Positions 11,207 through 24,400 of a stretch of 64,000 bases of DNA are shown piece after piece (positions within the stretch are counted from its first letter, which is position 1; every line of letters begins with the position of its first letter). Made by a program: the position numbers and the translations under genes. The notes beneath the pieces were generated by a model. It ran no database searches and was not told the origin of the DNA. It was given only the letters and a program-made list of their open reading frames with translations. The DNA lies in contig NW_026570231.1 of NCBI RefSeq assembly GCF_019649055.1, positions 744,001-808,000 of the forward strand, written 5' to 3'. The stretch comes from Paramacrobiotus metropolitanus (taxonomy: Eukaryota; Tardigrada; Eutardigrada; Parachela; Macrobiotidae).

Positions 11207-12358
11207 ATGCACTCCGAAAAAATGCCACACTGGAATTTCAAGATAGTTTTCGTGTTGATAATAAGTAATCTGTGCCAGCATCGGATTTTATCACAAACTG
11301 CCGGTGCCGGAACGTCGTCCATATTCAGCCTGTCCAATCCATCGTCATTAGGCAGCCTGACATCCGGAGGAACAGCACCAGCCAGTGCACCCGCTGGCAC
11401 ATCCACCGGCTTCATCCCCATTGTGGTCAACAATCCCGCTGGTACGGGAGCGGCCGGCACGGGCATGGCCGGTTCCGGATTCGGCGGTGCAACCAGCCCA
11501 TTCCAGCCGGCTCCAGCTGCTGGTTTGGGCGGAGGCCTGGGAACGATCGGTGGACCGCCACCAGTTCCGGCACCCAGTCTAAGTAATAACACTTTAAGTA
11601 ACAATGTAATTTTGCATAGAAAAATATCGTACAAGCCACAAAAGGAAGCTACAATTCTTACTATCAATTCTGCAGTAAAGCATATACAGACTGTATAACC
11701 ATCGTTAATCATAAAGAATATGAATCTTTTTTTAAGATATTACAGTATTTTGAGCGCCAGATTAAAACCTATCAGCGTACGGATTTAACTTGTGTTACAG
11801 TTAACCCTAACCCACTTACTCCGGGAGTGCAGCCACAACCCACGGTCTTCGTACAACCTCAACCTCAACCACAACCACAGCCACAGCCTCAACCGCAACC
11901 TCAACCTGGACAACCCCCGAGAACGTATCTGGATTGGATAAGCACATATACGGCAGACTTCCTAGCAACTTTAAACAGGGATCAGTTAGTATCCTTCCTG
12001 CGGGTATATTTTATGTCGAGGATGATGGGCTTTTCGGTGCTGGATCCCAGGTCACCGGTGGCCCGTTCCGCTGGACCGTCCGATCGACGAGCTATAGAAA
12101 CGGCTCGCAGTATTCCCTGTAAGAAGCAATTTCATAGTTATCTCATGCACATTTACAACGTTCCTCGTTATGACCTTTGTTGATTCTGCAGTGTCCGATA
12201 CACAGTTAGTTCACCTGGATAATACCGGGTTGGGTAAACTCTTAGCTGCGTATGCAAATAAGCTGAACGCGGTTCCGGAATCGCAGAAATCTACAGTCAT
12301 CAAAGAGTATCAGGACACGGTGGAAAACTTAAAACTACCAAGAGGTGGGAAAGATTGA
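11207..12358 (+). CDS. Putative secreted protein, copy B of the tandem family
   Basis: Three exons, 11207-11582, 11801-12118 and 12192-12358, join in matching phases to give 286 residues, or 281 if the ATG at 11222 is used. A hydrophobic run (FKIVFVLIISNLC) gives a signal peptide. A Gly/Ala/Pro/Ser-rich region follows (about residues 30-125), then a Pro-Gln repeat. The conserved C-terminal half has LNRDQLVSF, AIETARSIP, NTGLGKLLAAYANKL and a final YQDTVENLKL. These match copy A block for block: LNKDQLVSF, AIESARSVP, KTGLAQI and QIQNLKL. The intron after the ARS(V/I)P block is in the same phase in both genes. The composition suggests a disordered spacer feeding two amphipathic helical modules. 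The donor of exon 1 could also be 15 bases further on. I find no cysteine framework or catalytic motif. Confidence 0.7.
11854..11907 (+). repeat. Pro-Gln dipeptide repeat inside copy B
   Basis: A run of CAA/CAG and CCT/CCA/CCG codons encodes about nine Gln-Pro units. Both codons vary along the run, so the peptide repeat appears to be kept at protein level rather than being a fresh DNA expansion. Copy A lacks it. Confidence 0.9.
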
Positions 12359-14036
12359 TTATTTATCACAAATACGTCGCACAACTTCGTTATATTTCCT
12401 GTCATATGTGCTTTTAGGGATAAAATATGCTTTAAAGCACGTCATTTAACAAACTCTCGATCCTGGAGCACAAAGCCCATGTGGGATAAATGCCTTTCTC
12501 GACATTTTGTTTATGGATAGAGTTGTTTTTCTCATTGTCAGCAGTTTGAATGGGTGAATTTCTTTGCATTGTGATATTGTGCAGTGTTACGTATAAATTC
12601 GCATTAGACAAAAATTTTTATTAGACAGAAATATGCATGCTATGCATACCGGCATATACTTATGCACGTATAGGGAAACTGATGGAAATCGTAATTTGTT
12701 AAGAAAAATGTTTTATAACCAGCTATCCAATAAACGGTGGAAAACGCAAACTTTACCGTAATGAAATAAAAACATTTTAAAACGACTACCACCAATAACA
12801 AAAACATTAAAAAGTCGCACAGATCGCATGAATGAAAACTTCTTCACCGGGATAATTATCAGTATGGTGTATACATTAAACTTTCATTCAACAATAAGAT
12901 TAGTAGTAAATGGTTTAAGCGTTAACGGTATACTTAAACTGTACTGATTAATCGAATTTTTCTTTAATTAGTAAACAAATATGCTTCCAAGCTGAACAAA
13001 GGATACAAATAACATGTGGAAAGGAATGTTATTTTGTCAGAGACAGTAATACTTGTACATGTCGTCGATGGCGAGTGTATACGGGAGCTGCTCGCAAATA
13101 TACCGCGGTTTCCTACGGAATAATGCAGATGGATCATTTTGTTTCCCTGCACTGCTATGGTCCATATAAAAGATCCATACGAGGACTTTGATTGATAACC
13201 GTACTGGTCAGCAGAATTCCCTACGGTATCCAAATTGATAATTCCCAAATCCATTAAGTAGCAGCATGTATGGCACAAAACGTCATTTGGATTGCGATAT
13301 ATTTATTGTGAATGTACTCTGTAGTTGAACGGAAATAAGCGGCAGTATTTGCTTAACATTCCGTGTTGTTAACTCATGATCCAGTACCAACTGAGCCGAA
13401 TAAATCGCTTTAGTCGAAACGCCAACCGCACCTACACGATATAAAAAGGTTATCAAAAGGTAGAGTCGACGATACTATCCATCTACAAATCTGTTAGACG
13501 CCTTAGCTGATTTTAACATTAAAAAATTTATCCTACATTAAAATTAACAACTAACACTGGTCCATTTAATTTTTAATTATATAATTATATGTCTGCATCA
13601 AGCGATATTAATCATACTGTTTATTGCTATATTTTATAGTAACCGGCACTGTTGGCATGAGCTACGGCGCTAGCTCTACATGTAGCTAGGTACTTTAGTA
13701 AGCGCGGCTGTTCTGTATATTATGCGAATAACAATACTGGTGAATATTACTAGACACAATTTATGTTTAAATTTAAAGTTGCAATGATAAATTTTACGGA
13801 AACAGAGAAGCGCTTGGGACTTTACGTAATTCTGCCGCTATATACCAAGTTTTTATCGGATATCCTGATTGCACTCTCCAAGATATAAGAGACAGCAGCT
13901 GCTGCTGTTCCAGGCAAAACCTTAAATAAGGTTGCGAGATATATTAATATTAAATTACACATATTTAGAGTAAATACCTACTTTTTTATTTTCTCGCATT
14001 CAGTCTTTTGGCGCGCCGCAAAGCCAAGGTTTCGAC
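12359..14036. other. Intergenic region, no gene supported
   Basis: AT-rich, with the 3' end of copy B at its left edge. A 104-codon minus-strand frame at 12964-13278 shows no recognisable feature. Confidence 0.4.
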
Positions 14037-14044
14037 TATAAATA
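14037..14044 (+). promoter_or_regulatory. TATA box (TATAAATA)
   Basis: A consensus TATAAATA sits 104 bases upstream of the ATG at 14148, preceded by a GC-rich GGCGCGCCGC stretch. The spacing leaves room for a start site near 14070 and a leader of about 75 bases. Confidence 0.45.
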
Positions 14045-14147
14045 GCACTGGAGATGAATTCATTAACACTATTAAGGAAATTCCATCTTATCTAATCGTG
14101 TTGCTTAAGCTTATTCTATCGGAGCGGTAATAGATGGAAACAAGTGC

Positions 14148-14411
14148 ATGCGCAACAATAAAAGTATGACCCTTGATTTCTCCAGTTACGCAAAACATCT
14201 ATCCATTTGGGCGTTGATTGCATGCGGTGGCGCTGCCTCCCGCGGTGCGTTAATTCCCGCTAGGACACATCAAAGCGAAACTGATCTGTCCGCTGTCAGC
14301 ACCCTCCTACTAGGATATCAAAATGATCTGGATGTGGGCAGAAATGTGAATGTGTGTAGGTCGATTTTCCTATTCAATGCCGCTCCGGATCACAGCCATA
14401 TTCCGGCCTGA
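14148..14411 (+). CDS. Possible small secreted or membrane-anchored protein
   Basis: An 87-codon frame from ATG (14148, or 14166 at the second ATG). A hydrophobic stretch, SIWALIACGGAAS, after a polar N-terminus could be a signal peptide. The frame is GC-richer than its surroundings and lies behind a good TATA box. The mature part has one cysteine and no dibasic cleavage site that would clearly mark a neuropeptide precursor. It could also be the first exon of a larger gene. I do not recognise it. Confidence 0.35.
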   Translation: MRNNKSMTLDFSSYAKHLSIWALIACGGAASRGALIPARTHQSETDLSAVSTLLLGYQNDLDVGRNVNVCRSIFLFNAAPDHSHIPA

Positions 14412-16157
14412 CTCGCGGATAATCGACATTTTATTTAAATTTGTTACCTACGTAATTGTCATCAATAATGCTTGGGTTATTGTACAGCTCGGCCATGCAC
14501 GAAAGGGACGGTTTATTTGTTAATTAACTCTTCATCAGCACATAAAGCTTTTTTAAATAAATAGAGTGGCACACACATGAGGACGGAAATGAAGAGGCTA
14601 GCCAAACACATTTGGCTAGTAAACCACTGCGTGCGTTTTAATACACGATCAGGAACATTTCCGACTGCAAAAGACCACTGATGGATTGCTGGATGTTGAA
14701 TTAATGAACTAATGGATGGTAAATGACAAAATTGTCCAATAAATTTCAGTAGAAACATTCGACGTACATTCTGTACAAACACCTTTGCACCCTGTTCACA
14801 GCAGCCGCGTTGTAGCAAGGAACTATGCAGTACACTGCTACACTGCCTAATGCCTATTATGACAAACTAAAGGCTAGGAGCCCAGCGCAGCGTCATTAAT
14901 TGTTACGGCATGACCTCGTATGAGATTTGATGTTTTCGATTAGAGGCACTGGCAATATAAAAAATTTTGCTAGAGATAAAACAAATATGCGTTCCATTAA
15001 CTGTTATAAGCTTTACTCACTGATGAGGTAAAAAACATTGCAGTATAATTTCAGTAAGTAATGATTATAATATAAAATCTGCCGTGCGGATCTCTTTCAC
15101 AAGCTACTACGTATGTATACTATGGGGATTACGACATCCTTGAAAATTACAAAAATACGACTTTATGGAGGTAGATAATTATTGCATACTATAGTTACTG
15201 ACTATTGTTAGTGTTTGAACTCTTATACAATATGTTGCACTGGTTACTTTGGAAATTAAATTTGTAACTGGAGTACTTGTATTAAATGGCTCTTACACGA
15301 CCTTTTTCAGATTTTAAGCAATCCAGGTAAGTTTTAATGAAAATATATTTTGCGGTACATTTTTTGTGCTAATTTTATTCATCACATGACAGTGGTTGCA
15401 ATGTAACTTAACGCGTTCAAGTTCCCAATGTTTAGCTAAAATCTGCATTAACCGGTGGGTGCTCCTTTTTTTATTTCGTATAACGTAGCACCGAAAACCG
15501 CAAAAACAATGGAAGGACATCGAATTTGTAAGTTTCCAACATTGCAAGCGGTGAAACATGGCGTCAGGATAAAAAGCATGCACATCGGCCCATAAATTTC
15601 TCGTATAGAAGTATCAGAAATTATTGCATCCGCGTAATGGTTTCGTAATCCTTGTTATTTTTGTAAATCGTGCGATTGTTTATTTAATGGAAGTGTTTTC
15701 GGATTAAGTGTTAATTATAAAATAGCACTTAATTAATTAGTGTGCCCCTTATTGTTAGTTACACGCTTCCCGGTGCAACAGGACTGTAGGAGTGACTTGA
15801 ATATCGTAAATCGATCTGGTGCGTCTGTATCAGCAAAACGTCATCTGGCTTTAGCTGGTCCGCGCTGGCTCTGGATTTGTCGGCGCGGCGGAAAACAGGC
15901 GTTCCATTGGTGATATTGTGCAGTCCAGGATGCAAGTACAATTGTCATTGCCGGCGTGCACACAGGCAAAAAGCCATTAAGCCGCCGTTCCCTGTTTAAC
16001 GACGGGCAACGGAGGCCAGTAAATGTTTCTTAATATGAAATTGTGGCAGCAGTGCGATACTTTATCGGTTGCTCATTTTCCGCAACTGATCAAAATTGGA
16101 TTAACCATTCACTTCTGTGGGCCACAATATGGATAAAGAGAGGAGAAATTAGTGAAA
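14412..16157. other. Region upstream of otp
   Basis: No coding sequence I can support. It probably contains otp promoter and enhancer sequence. A GC-richer patch at about 15830-16010 is the most likely place for regulatory elements. Confidence 0.35.
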
Positions 16158-19100
16158 ATGGCATCTAACCACATGGGTCATTTTTCGACAGGTAATAACG
16201 GCAGCACGTGTTATATTTAGATGGATCATATAACTTCCTTTTATGGAGCCATGAAGCCTAATTTAATCTTTTATGGAAATTTGCAAACTGTCAGTTTAGC
16301 ATGGAGGAATTGCAGACCCATCCTGTATTAGTATATACTGTCTTTGCGGGATGGATGCACGCGAGTCGCCGTCGATGTTAATTTAATCTGTTGATATCGT
16401 ATTTTACTATTGTCTCTCCGATAGTTTTTTCCTGTATCTGTAATCTGTAATTATCATGATCATACAGATGCTTTAGCCATCAGCGTTTTGAATGTTGTTG
16501 CAGCATCGGTGAAGGTCGATGTGTTAGCGGCCGGCAAGAATTGTCAGCAACTTGTGAATTCGTCGACGTGTCCTGATAGTGGATTTGATGTTAGTCATAC
16601 CGACGCTTATCACCATACCAATTCCGTGGATCACTCTAGCACAGCCGGACAGGATGGTGCCTCATCCACAACCGAGAAGCCATCCAAACAAAAGCGCCAT
16701 CGCACACGCTTCACACCCGCTCAGCTGAATGAACTGGAACGCTGTTTTGCCAAAACGCATTATCCAGATATATTTTATCGTAAGTGTGTGTGTCGTAACA
16801 CTTTCGATAGACCTCCAACGTAATTATTTTTCCTTTTTTAGGGGAGGAAATCGCCATGAGGATCGCTCTCACAGAATCACGGGTACAGGTACGAGAAATG
16901 GTATTTAGTAAATTAAACCTTACAACTGAGTATACTAAAAAGTGAAACATCTAAGCACAGTAGAAAAAACGGGCATGCAACTGCAATCAGCGACGGCTGA
17001 TTGACATATTAAAGGATTTACATATGGCACAAATAACTTTAAAATGCGGCTGAGGACAGTGAATCGTTGTTTATGCGAAAAATATTTCTGAGATTACGCA
17101 CGTGGAAAATACATGACGTACTGTAAAAATGATCACCTACGATGATTAGCTGCGCGCAGTTTTCTTTTTCAGTAGCCCTAGAAAAGTATCGACGCGCACT
17201 GTAAGAATCGTTTAAGTAATGGCTTTTGAACACGGTGACCTTTCGCATGCAGTACTGTTACTGACGGGACTGTAGTCTTGCTACTGCATTGACAATATTG
17301 TTACTGATCTCCCTTACTCGTTTTAAGTTGATTCATGGCGCAGATTCTTGCATATTCGCTAGCTTCGCTTTCCGGCAAATAGCTTGCACGGTTGATTAGC
17401 TTCTCACTGTCGCCGATGTGTTAAATTAATCGTGCTGCGACACTATCAATCGTTACAACTTTCAGCTAATTTCACTGTTACCTACGTCATAGCGTGTGCG
17501 TTCTGAAATACTGACATCAGAAATTAACACGTTCCCCTAATTCTCTATTAACAACTTTAATGATATGGGTCGATTGAGTAGTATGTGCCAGAGCACCTGC
17601 TCGATCAATAAGGGTTTAATGAGCTGGAACCAAGGGAATGCCGATGATACAGTTATCAGCCAATATAGTCAGAAAATTTGCTAAAGTTTAATTAATCAAA
17701 GTATACTGTATACATTGCGTGTGCGCCCCACATCAGCGAAGTAACAATGCATAAATTGTTTTAACGGGCGCCCAGGCCAACAATCAGACAAAAGATGGCC
17801 TTTGTTCTGCATTATCGACTTATTTTTAAAATTTTATTCCTGTTTTATAAATAAAGCAACTGGCATTTCTTGACCAAGTTCAAGAAATGTCAATCTTTAT
17901 TTACAAAAAATTTAAAGGAACCAAGATTGTCATATTATACGACATATGACCAAATGCCGTATACGAAACAACAAAGGCATTTGAGCTTCTTGCCAGTGGT
18001 GTTTGAGGTCCCGGAAATTTGTCCTATTTCGTTGTATGCCACCGAAATCGTTGCGCTAAAAAGTAAAAACCATTATAGTTCAGCTGCCGTCCATGCGCAC
18101 AAAATTCTGTTGTATGCAAAAGTTTCCCGGAATAGCCGTGAGTCGACTGTCGGTGTGCCAACTTGCTTGAACCTGAACCGCGGTATACAGATAGTTAGCC
18201 ACATAATGTCTTGTGATTTGGTTTTGCCTCCGTACCCCAGAAATTTATGCCATATGAAACATACCCACAAATGTTAATACAATTTGATATTTCAAATTCC
18301 ACATCCACCTGCATCGAGAGTAATATCGCTAGGTGAATGTACTTATTGTTATGCGCACAAAAGGTGAGCGATTACCTCAATCGATGACAAATAAAGAGCA
18401 TCATCCATTTGTAGGAATTGTATTAATAGGCGAACATTTCGGCACGCGACAGATAATGTCCATCTTCCTACCTTTATGCGGGATATACAAATAGGTGATT
18501 GCTCGTACGCAAGGCATACGATATTTGTGAATAAAATCCATTTTCAAGCAGCCAGTAATAAAAAGATTGCATTAATCTAATGCAGCTACACCAGACAGGG
18601 ATTCTTTAGCAATCGTCTGTAAAAATCTATATTTAGTGTTTATAAACTTTTTGCTGGCTTATGAGCTATAATAATATTTAAAGGTTGAGTATACTGTATG
18701 TTTTGCTCATGCAGTACGATGTACAATACAAAATTTGCCATTAGTAACGCGGCCGGTATTTTGTACTTGATGATTGATGCGTGACCCCTAATCGCGGTCC
18801 GGTGTACTTGTAGCCGATATACAGTGGATCTTCTACAATATCGAATCTTCCCGTTTTTCCTTTCAAAATGGTTGACCTTTAATTCTCACATGCGCACCGA
18901 GCGCGCTTTCTTGTCTTTAAAAAAGTAATGCAAAACTCATGTTACCAATATAAGGGGTTACTACTGCGCATCCTTCCTCGGTTAGTGTCTAATTTACTCA
19001 TGCAGTACGTACGTGCTGTATTCCTTTTTCAATTGTTGATTTGTACAGACTCTTGCACTGTTTTAATTATGGATTATGATGGATCGTGCTTATTCTTTTC

Positions 19101-20496
19101 TGGATTTACGGTATCTGCTACGAGTATTATGGCATCATTTATAGTGCGATAATTCTCGTAGCCATTATTACAATACAATACATATGCCATATATGCTGCT
19201 GTACAGTACTATCTTAATTGAGAAGGCATCCTATCGACATGACCTTTTGTAATCCGTGTGCAACAACAACGCAAGCACTATTAAAATTAATATAGTATCA
19301 AAAACATGCGTCAGAGTTAAAAATGCCTCAGAATATTGTATTAAAAATTATTATATGTGTGTTAAAAATGCTTCAGAATTGCAGTTCTGAATACGAATCT
19401 ACGAGTACTGTTATTTTATTCATCTTATGAGTGTATAAAGGCTTTTGATTAGGGTTGCATGTTTCTAAATAGTACTGTACTCTGTAACTCGTTTATTTTG
19501 ATAATTATCTAATTTAAAAACGAACTGCAGAGTAAAAATCAAAAGCTAATATAATATAGTGGAGGACCTCATGGTCTCGGTCGTATATGGATCCCGAAGC
19601 CCTGCAATATATTAGCATTAATTTTTGTTTATTTCTTTTTCTGATTACAGTTCTGTTAATTTGATTCCTTCCCTATAACAGCTATCCCGCTTTTTACTGG
19701 TTTGTGTTAAATAAATAAACTCAATACTTTGTCTAATGGTAGGTGTGGTTTCAAAACCGACGAGCCAAATGGAAAAAGCGCAAGAAGTCAACCAATGTAT
19801 TTCGCAACCCAGGTCTGATGGGACCGTCGCACGGCCTGCCGCCCTTCGGCACCACGGACCCCTTTGTAACACCTCCTGCATTTCCCAATCTTGGCAGTGG
19901 CAACGGATCTGATGGTAGATGCTGGCCGTCGCAACCATTCACGCAACTCAGTCTCAATTCTGCCAATAAATTCCCCAATCTTGGAGCAGGTACATAATAC
20001 TCGTATACACTAATGCTGGACGCGCTTGTTACCAATAGCTGTACAAGAACACAAAAGGAGCCGTATGATTATACAATTATGCGTTGTTTGCTACAGTTAG
20101 TACTGTATACCGGTAGGCGATAGCAGACCAACTGGTTAAAGCTGTTTTTTTTGTCTGCGGTATCTACTGTACCATTACGTATAGAACGACAAGGGGTCAC
20201 GCAACACTTGCATTGCTTCAGAATACTCTTGGGCCGGACTTGCAGCCCCTTCGAGCAGCGTTACAAATCAGTCTTCCCTCGATCACAACATGTATGTTGG
20301 CTCTAATCCGTTCACATGCACTGGATTTCCCCAGACCGGTGTCGTTGCGTCTAACAATGGATCCGTAAATACATCTGCCGGCCAGGCCGACATCAGCGGT
20401 TCATACAGCGAACCCGAAGGATGGAGAGGAACCAGTATTGCCAGTCTGCGTCGGAAAGCCATGGAACACGCAGCAACAATGACCAGTTTCCGTTAA
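16158..20496 (+). CDS. otp: Orthopedia homeobox transcription factor
   Basis: Five exons: 16158-16191, 16468-16779, 16842-16888, 19743-19989 and 20222-20496. They give 304 residues with all phases consistent. The homeodomain (about residues 86-145) starts [18 protein letters not shown], runs through AKTHYPDIF, and ends [15 protein letters not shown]; position 50 is Gln. After it comes TNVFRNPG, the hallmark orthopedia sequence. The C-terminus holds the OAR motif [17 protein letters not shown] (about 280-296), also typical of OTP. Two introns cut the homeodomain: a 62-base one after IFY, and a 2.85-kb one between Gln and Val of the recognition helix, the usual site in paired-like genes. The 34-base first exon ([11 protein letters not shown]) was chosen because it supplies the only ATG found with a matching donor phase; it is the least certain part. 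The acceptor of exon 5 could instead be 20246. Known role of the family: specification of neuroendocrine and other neurons. Confidence 0.93.
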
Positions 20497-21466
20497 TTTG
20501 CATATCCATACCGCTAAATATAAGACATGTGGGTTGCACTAATAGCCGAATCTCCAAAATCTACCATCGACACAGCTTCGGTTTCAATTTTCATTTTGAG
20601 TATCTCGGTTGCCTGCAGAACTAACAATTATATCGACCTACAGCGTCTACATCTCAGCACTCAAGAAAGATTTGCAAACAGTTATTTATAAATAACTGCG
20701 AACATCAAAACTGCTCTTGGAGTACTTCCTACTTGCGGTCCTGAAACTGGGATCATTCGGGTCTTGAGGCCGAAATTAGTAAATCACTATACATTTTGTC
20801 TGACGCTAAACAGATATACGCTTTCCGCACATCGTTGAAATACATGGATAAGCATTATATTAATTTTACCGAACTGAAACAATTATGTCTAACAGAAGAT
20901 TAGGATAGGATGTAAGATTAATCGAAGCTGTATTAGACTTTATTTCCACTAGACAAGCAGCTGCAAAAGATGTGCGCCAAATGCACCCAAATGACCTATC
21001 AGACTCACAATCAACGAACGACTAAAAAATGCTAACACGTGCAAATTACTCCAAATATAAAGAAAAATACAACTGTAATAACAACATTTTCCACGACGTT
21101 TCCCGCACAAACACAAAATTTTCCCAAAATAACAAACTTCACTGGTAAAAAGGGTAGCTTGTGATCAAAGTGTGAGATAGATAGAGAATGAAATAACAAA
21201 AATATAGAAACCAATGGGCAATTTTTCGCAAATAGTAACGCGCGCGCGCAAAAGTGGGTTGATTATTCAAAGGAAAAAAAGACAAGATGACCAATTTGCA
21301 GCCAGTTCGAGAGTACAAAGAAGAGACTATCAGTTTCTCATTTTCATGATAAAAATTACCATCATTCGCGCACAATCCATACATTAAGTCATCAGTCGGC
21401 GCTTGAAAATGTTGGATGAAATTTCCGGTTGCTGCCTTGGTGATGTGAGAAGTGACAGTTAAATAA
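20497..21466. other. Convergent gap between otp and CAP
   Basis: It holds the 3' UTRs of the two converging genes. The rest is AT-rich, and the frames on both strands look accidental. Confidence 0.45.
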
Positions 21467-24400
21467 TCAACCAGTAGCCTCATTAACTTCAGTGACTAGT
21501 TTGCCGCGTTTGGTATCCCACTTGGTTTTGAATTGCTCAGGAACAGGATGCTCAGCCTGTACATCAGGATTTGATAATGCTTCATGTATATAATAGGGAT
21601 TGCAAAGGATCTTGCCACTACTCGACAACTTACATAATCTCCATCAGCTTTGGGCACGGACACGTTCATCTCCGAGGATTTGGCGCTGAAGATCTCACAA
21701 TCTAACGAATCCTTACTTAAGTAGATCTGTACGCCATCGGATTTGTCAATCTGAACTGTAGGAACTTTGCCCATCACCTACAAAAAAACGAAAACATTAC
21801 GTTACAATTTCGTAACAGAGTGCAAAAGACCAAACAATAAACATTTGCAATCAGTCGAATGCAAAAATAGCCATTAACTGTTTACAACGCTCTGCTGTTT
21901 ATATCTTTAAATCCAGGAGAACCCTTAAAACCGCTCATTTTCCAACAAAATTAACAAACTGAACTTCTTTCAACATTCGTGTTCAGTCACTCTTTTACAT
22001 TAATAGCCAACAGGTACCACTTTTAACTTATTTGTTTTACCTGAATTTGAGTTCTTTGTGAATTGACCACTTCGGCATAAGACACCAAGCTTTCGCAGAC
22101 CACCGATGTCTTCGAGCAACTATCAACCGTGATCGAGCTAACCTTGCCCTTGACCTGTACCACTGAGTCCGCACAACGGTAGATGTATACGGAATGATTC
22201 ATTTCTGTCTGATCAATAACAATTTTTTGGTTGCTTTGCTGATTATGCACTTCCCATTTTTTGCCATTCAGCTCAACTTTCGGTGGTCCGTTGGGTCCGA
22301 TCTTGGAAGCGGCGATGGCACCTGCGGACCGCGTAGGACTATCGGTGACCGTGGCACCTCCACGCAGATTAGGATTTTTATGGGTTTGCATGTCTGCGGT
22401 AACTTTCTTCAAGCCTCTGGTGATATCATCACCCTGGTTGATACTTTGAAAGAGGGCAGCGCGCGCATCACTCTGATTGGGTTCCGGTGGAAAATTGCAT
22501 TTGAACAGTTGAGGTGGAGGGCCTGGAGGTGGTGGACCAGGTGGGGGTGGAGCGCCTCCGGTAGCCAAATTCCGATTGATTGACGAGCTCTGTGGCACTG
22601 TGGATAAATCCCCGCCGCGCGGATTCCAAGCCACGCCGGTTGTGTGAGTTTTCTTGACATAGGCTTGCAGTTGTTGCAGCACGTCAATCCAGGCGCGAGC
22701 CCATTCAACATGCATCGGTTCCCTGTAGAAAAAAAAAAAATAAAAATTGTGCATGCCATTTTTAAGGCACAGTACATGTAGCTCTTGCTCTAGTGAGCTT
22801 TTGTTTTTATTACTACTTCTTAACGTGTTGGTTTGAAACCATTTCTTAACATGTTCGTCAGTTTTTTAACGTGCTGGTTTGAAATGAAGTATTGATCATG
22901 CGCATCCAGCAAATTCAGGAAAACATATCTTATATAAGCGCTTATCAGTTTAATTCTATGCACATAACCCAGTCGGCGTACGTTTCATCGATTCAATCTT
23001 CCAGCTAGAATCACTTGTGTTTGAAAGGTTTGATGTCGAAAATACGCTCAAAACACGCGAAAAGCGCCAATAAATCACGAATTTCAACAGCGTCGACTGA
23101 CAAAATTATCCAAATGAAACATTCCAAAAATAACCGTTTTTAAACTTTCTGGTCAAAAATGTCAATTACACACTGTGTTTACAGTAGTGTCCCTTACTTG
23201 TCCTTATAATCCTTCAGAACTCGATTCGTGTAGAACTGACCAGCATCAATCATCTCTTTGATGTAGGGCGCCGGAGTGGGTGACTAAAAACAGAGTGAAT
23301 CAAATATTGACACTGTGTAATTGTGCGCCTCTCAGCACTGTCTACGCCAATGGTAGTAAACATTCGCAACGATAGAAATAACTCCCATCAGCGTGACTAT
23401 GCGATATGATATGACTACTGAATATGCAATGCATACTTCCATGTGTACAAAATAATCTTCAATAAGGAACTGTGGGACTCTTCTTACCACAGCTATCCAC
23501 CCAAGTGCCGGGATACTTTCGCTGATGGCAGAAAGATGAGTGAACAGTTTACTGGCACGATTCTTCTCACGAATATCCTGAATAGCCTGAATGCGATTAG
23601 CGATGGGTTCCATAAGACTTTTCAGAGTCGCCTAAGAAAGGAAATTATACTTATTATTTTTACAAAATTAATAATTACCACCATGTTGGATTCAACCAAA
23701 ATGCAATTTTAACAAGCTCAGTATACCTGGAGTTTCATCTTATAAACTATGGCAAACCACAGAATAAAGACAACGTTGGTCAGCCATGCAAAATCCAGAA
23801 CTTATTTGTGCACGTAGTCACAGGTATTTTGCATATGCTGCCACACTACCCACACGTTCGCATTGTTCAAATGTAACTCAAGCACAGCATAAACGACAGA
23901 GTAAATACCAAACTATGAATTACTTGTGTAATTTTCGATTACGATTCAACCTTTGTACTAAACATTTTGTCTGCGAACTGCAAATAGAAGCAGATTTACG
24001 ATCACATAAAAGTTTTATCACTGTGAAACTGCTGTAGTATAAAATGGAATATTTTCTTTCGAATTAAAAAACAAATCCGCAATATTTTCTTAAGTAGTCC
24101 AAATAGTAAGTGATTCTGGACAGCTGTACAATAAACTCACATCTGAGGGCTTCTTGTGGTTAGCAGCAGTAACAAGGAAATCTCGCTCAAGGGCAAACAA
24201 CCTCTCAACAAAGGCGGCCTGTAACACAAGACAGCCAAGTATATTTATTTGCAAATTTTCAACAATTCACCTAAAGAGAAACACAGTCTTTTCTCTCTCA
24301 CCTGCGCCTGAACTTCTCCACCGATCTGTCGGCTGAGATTAAAGTAGGTCTGTAAGCTGTTAGAGTTGAAAATCTCATCGTACTCTTGTACAAGAGGGGG

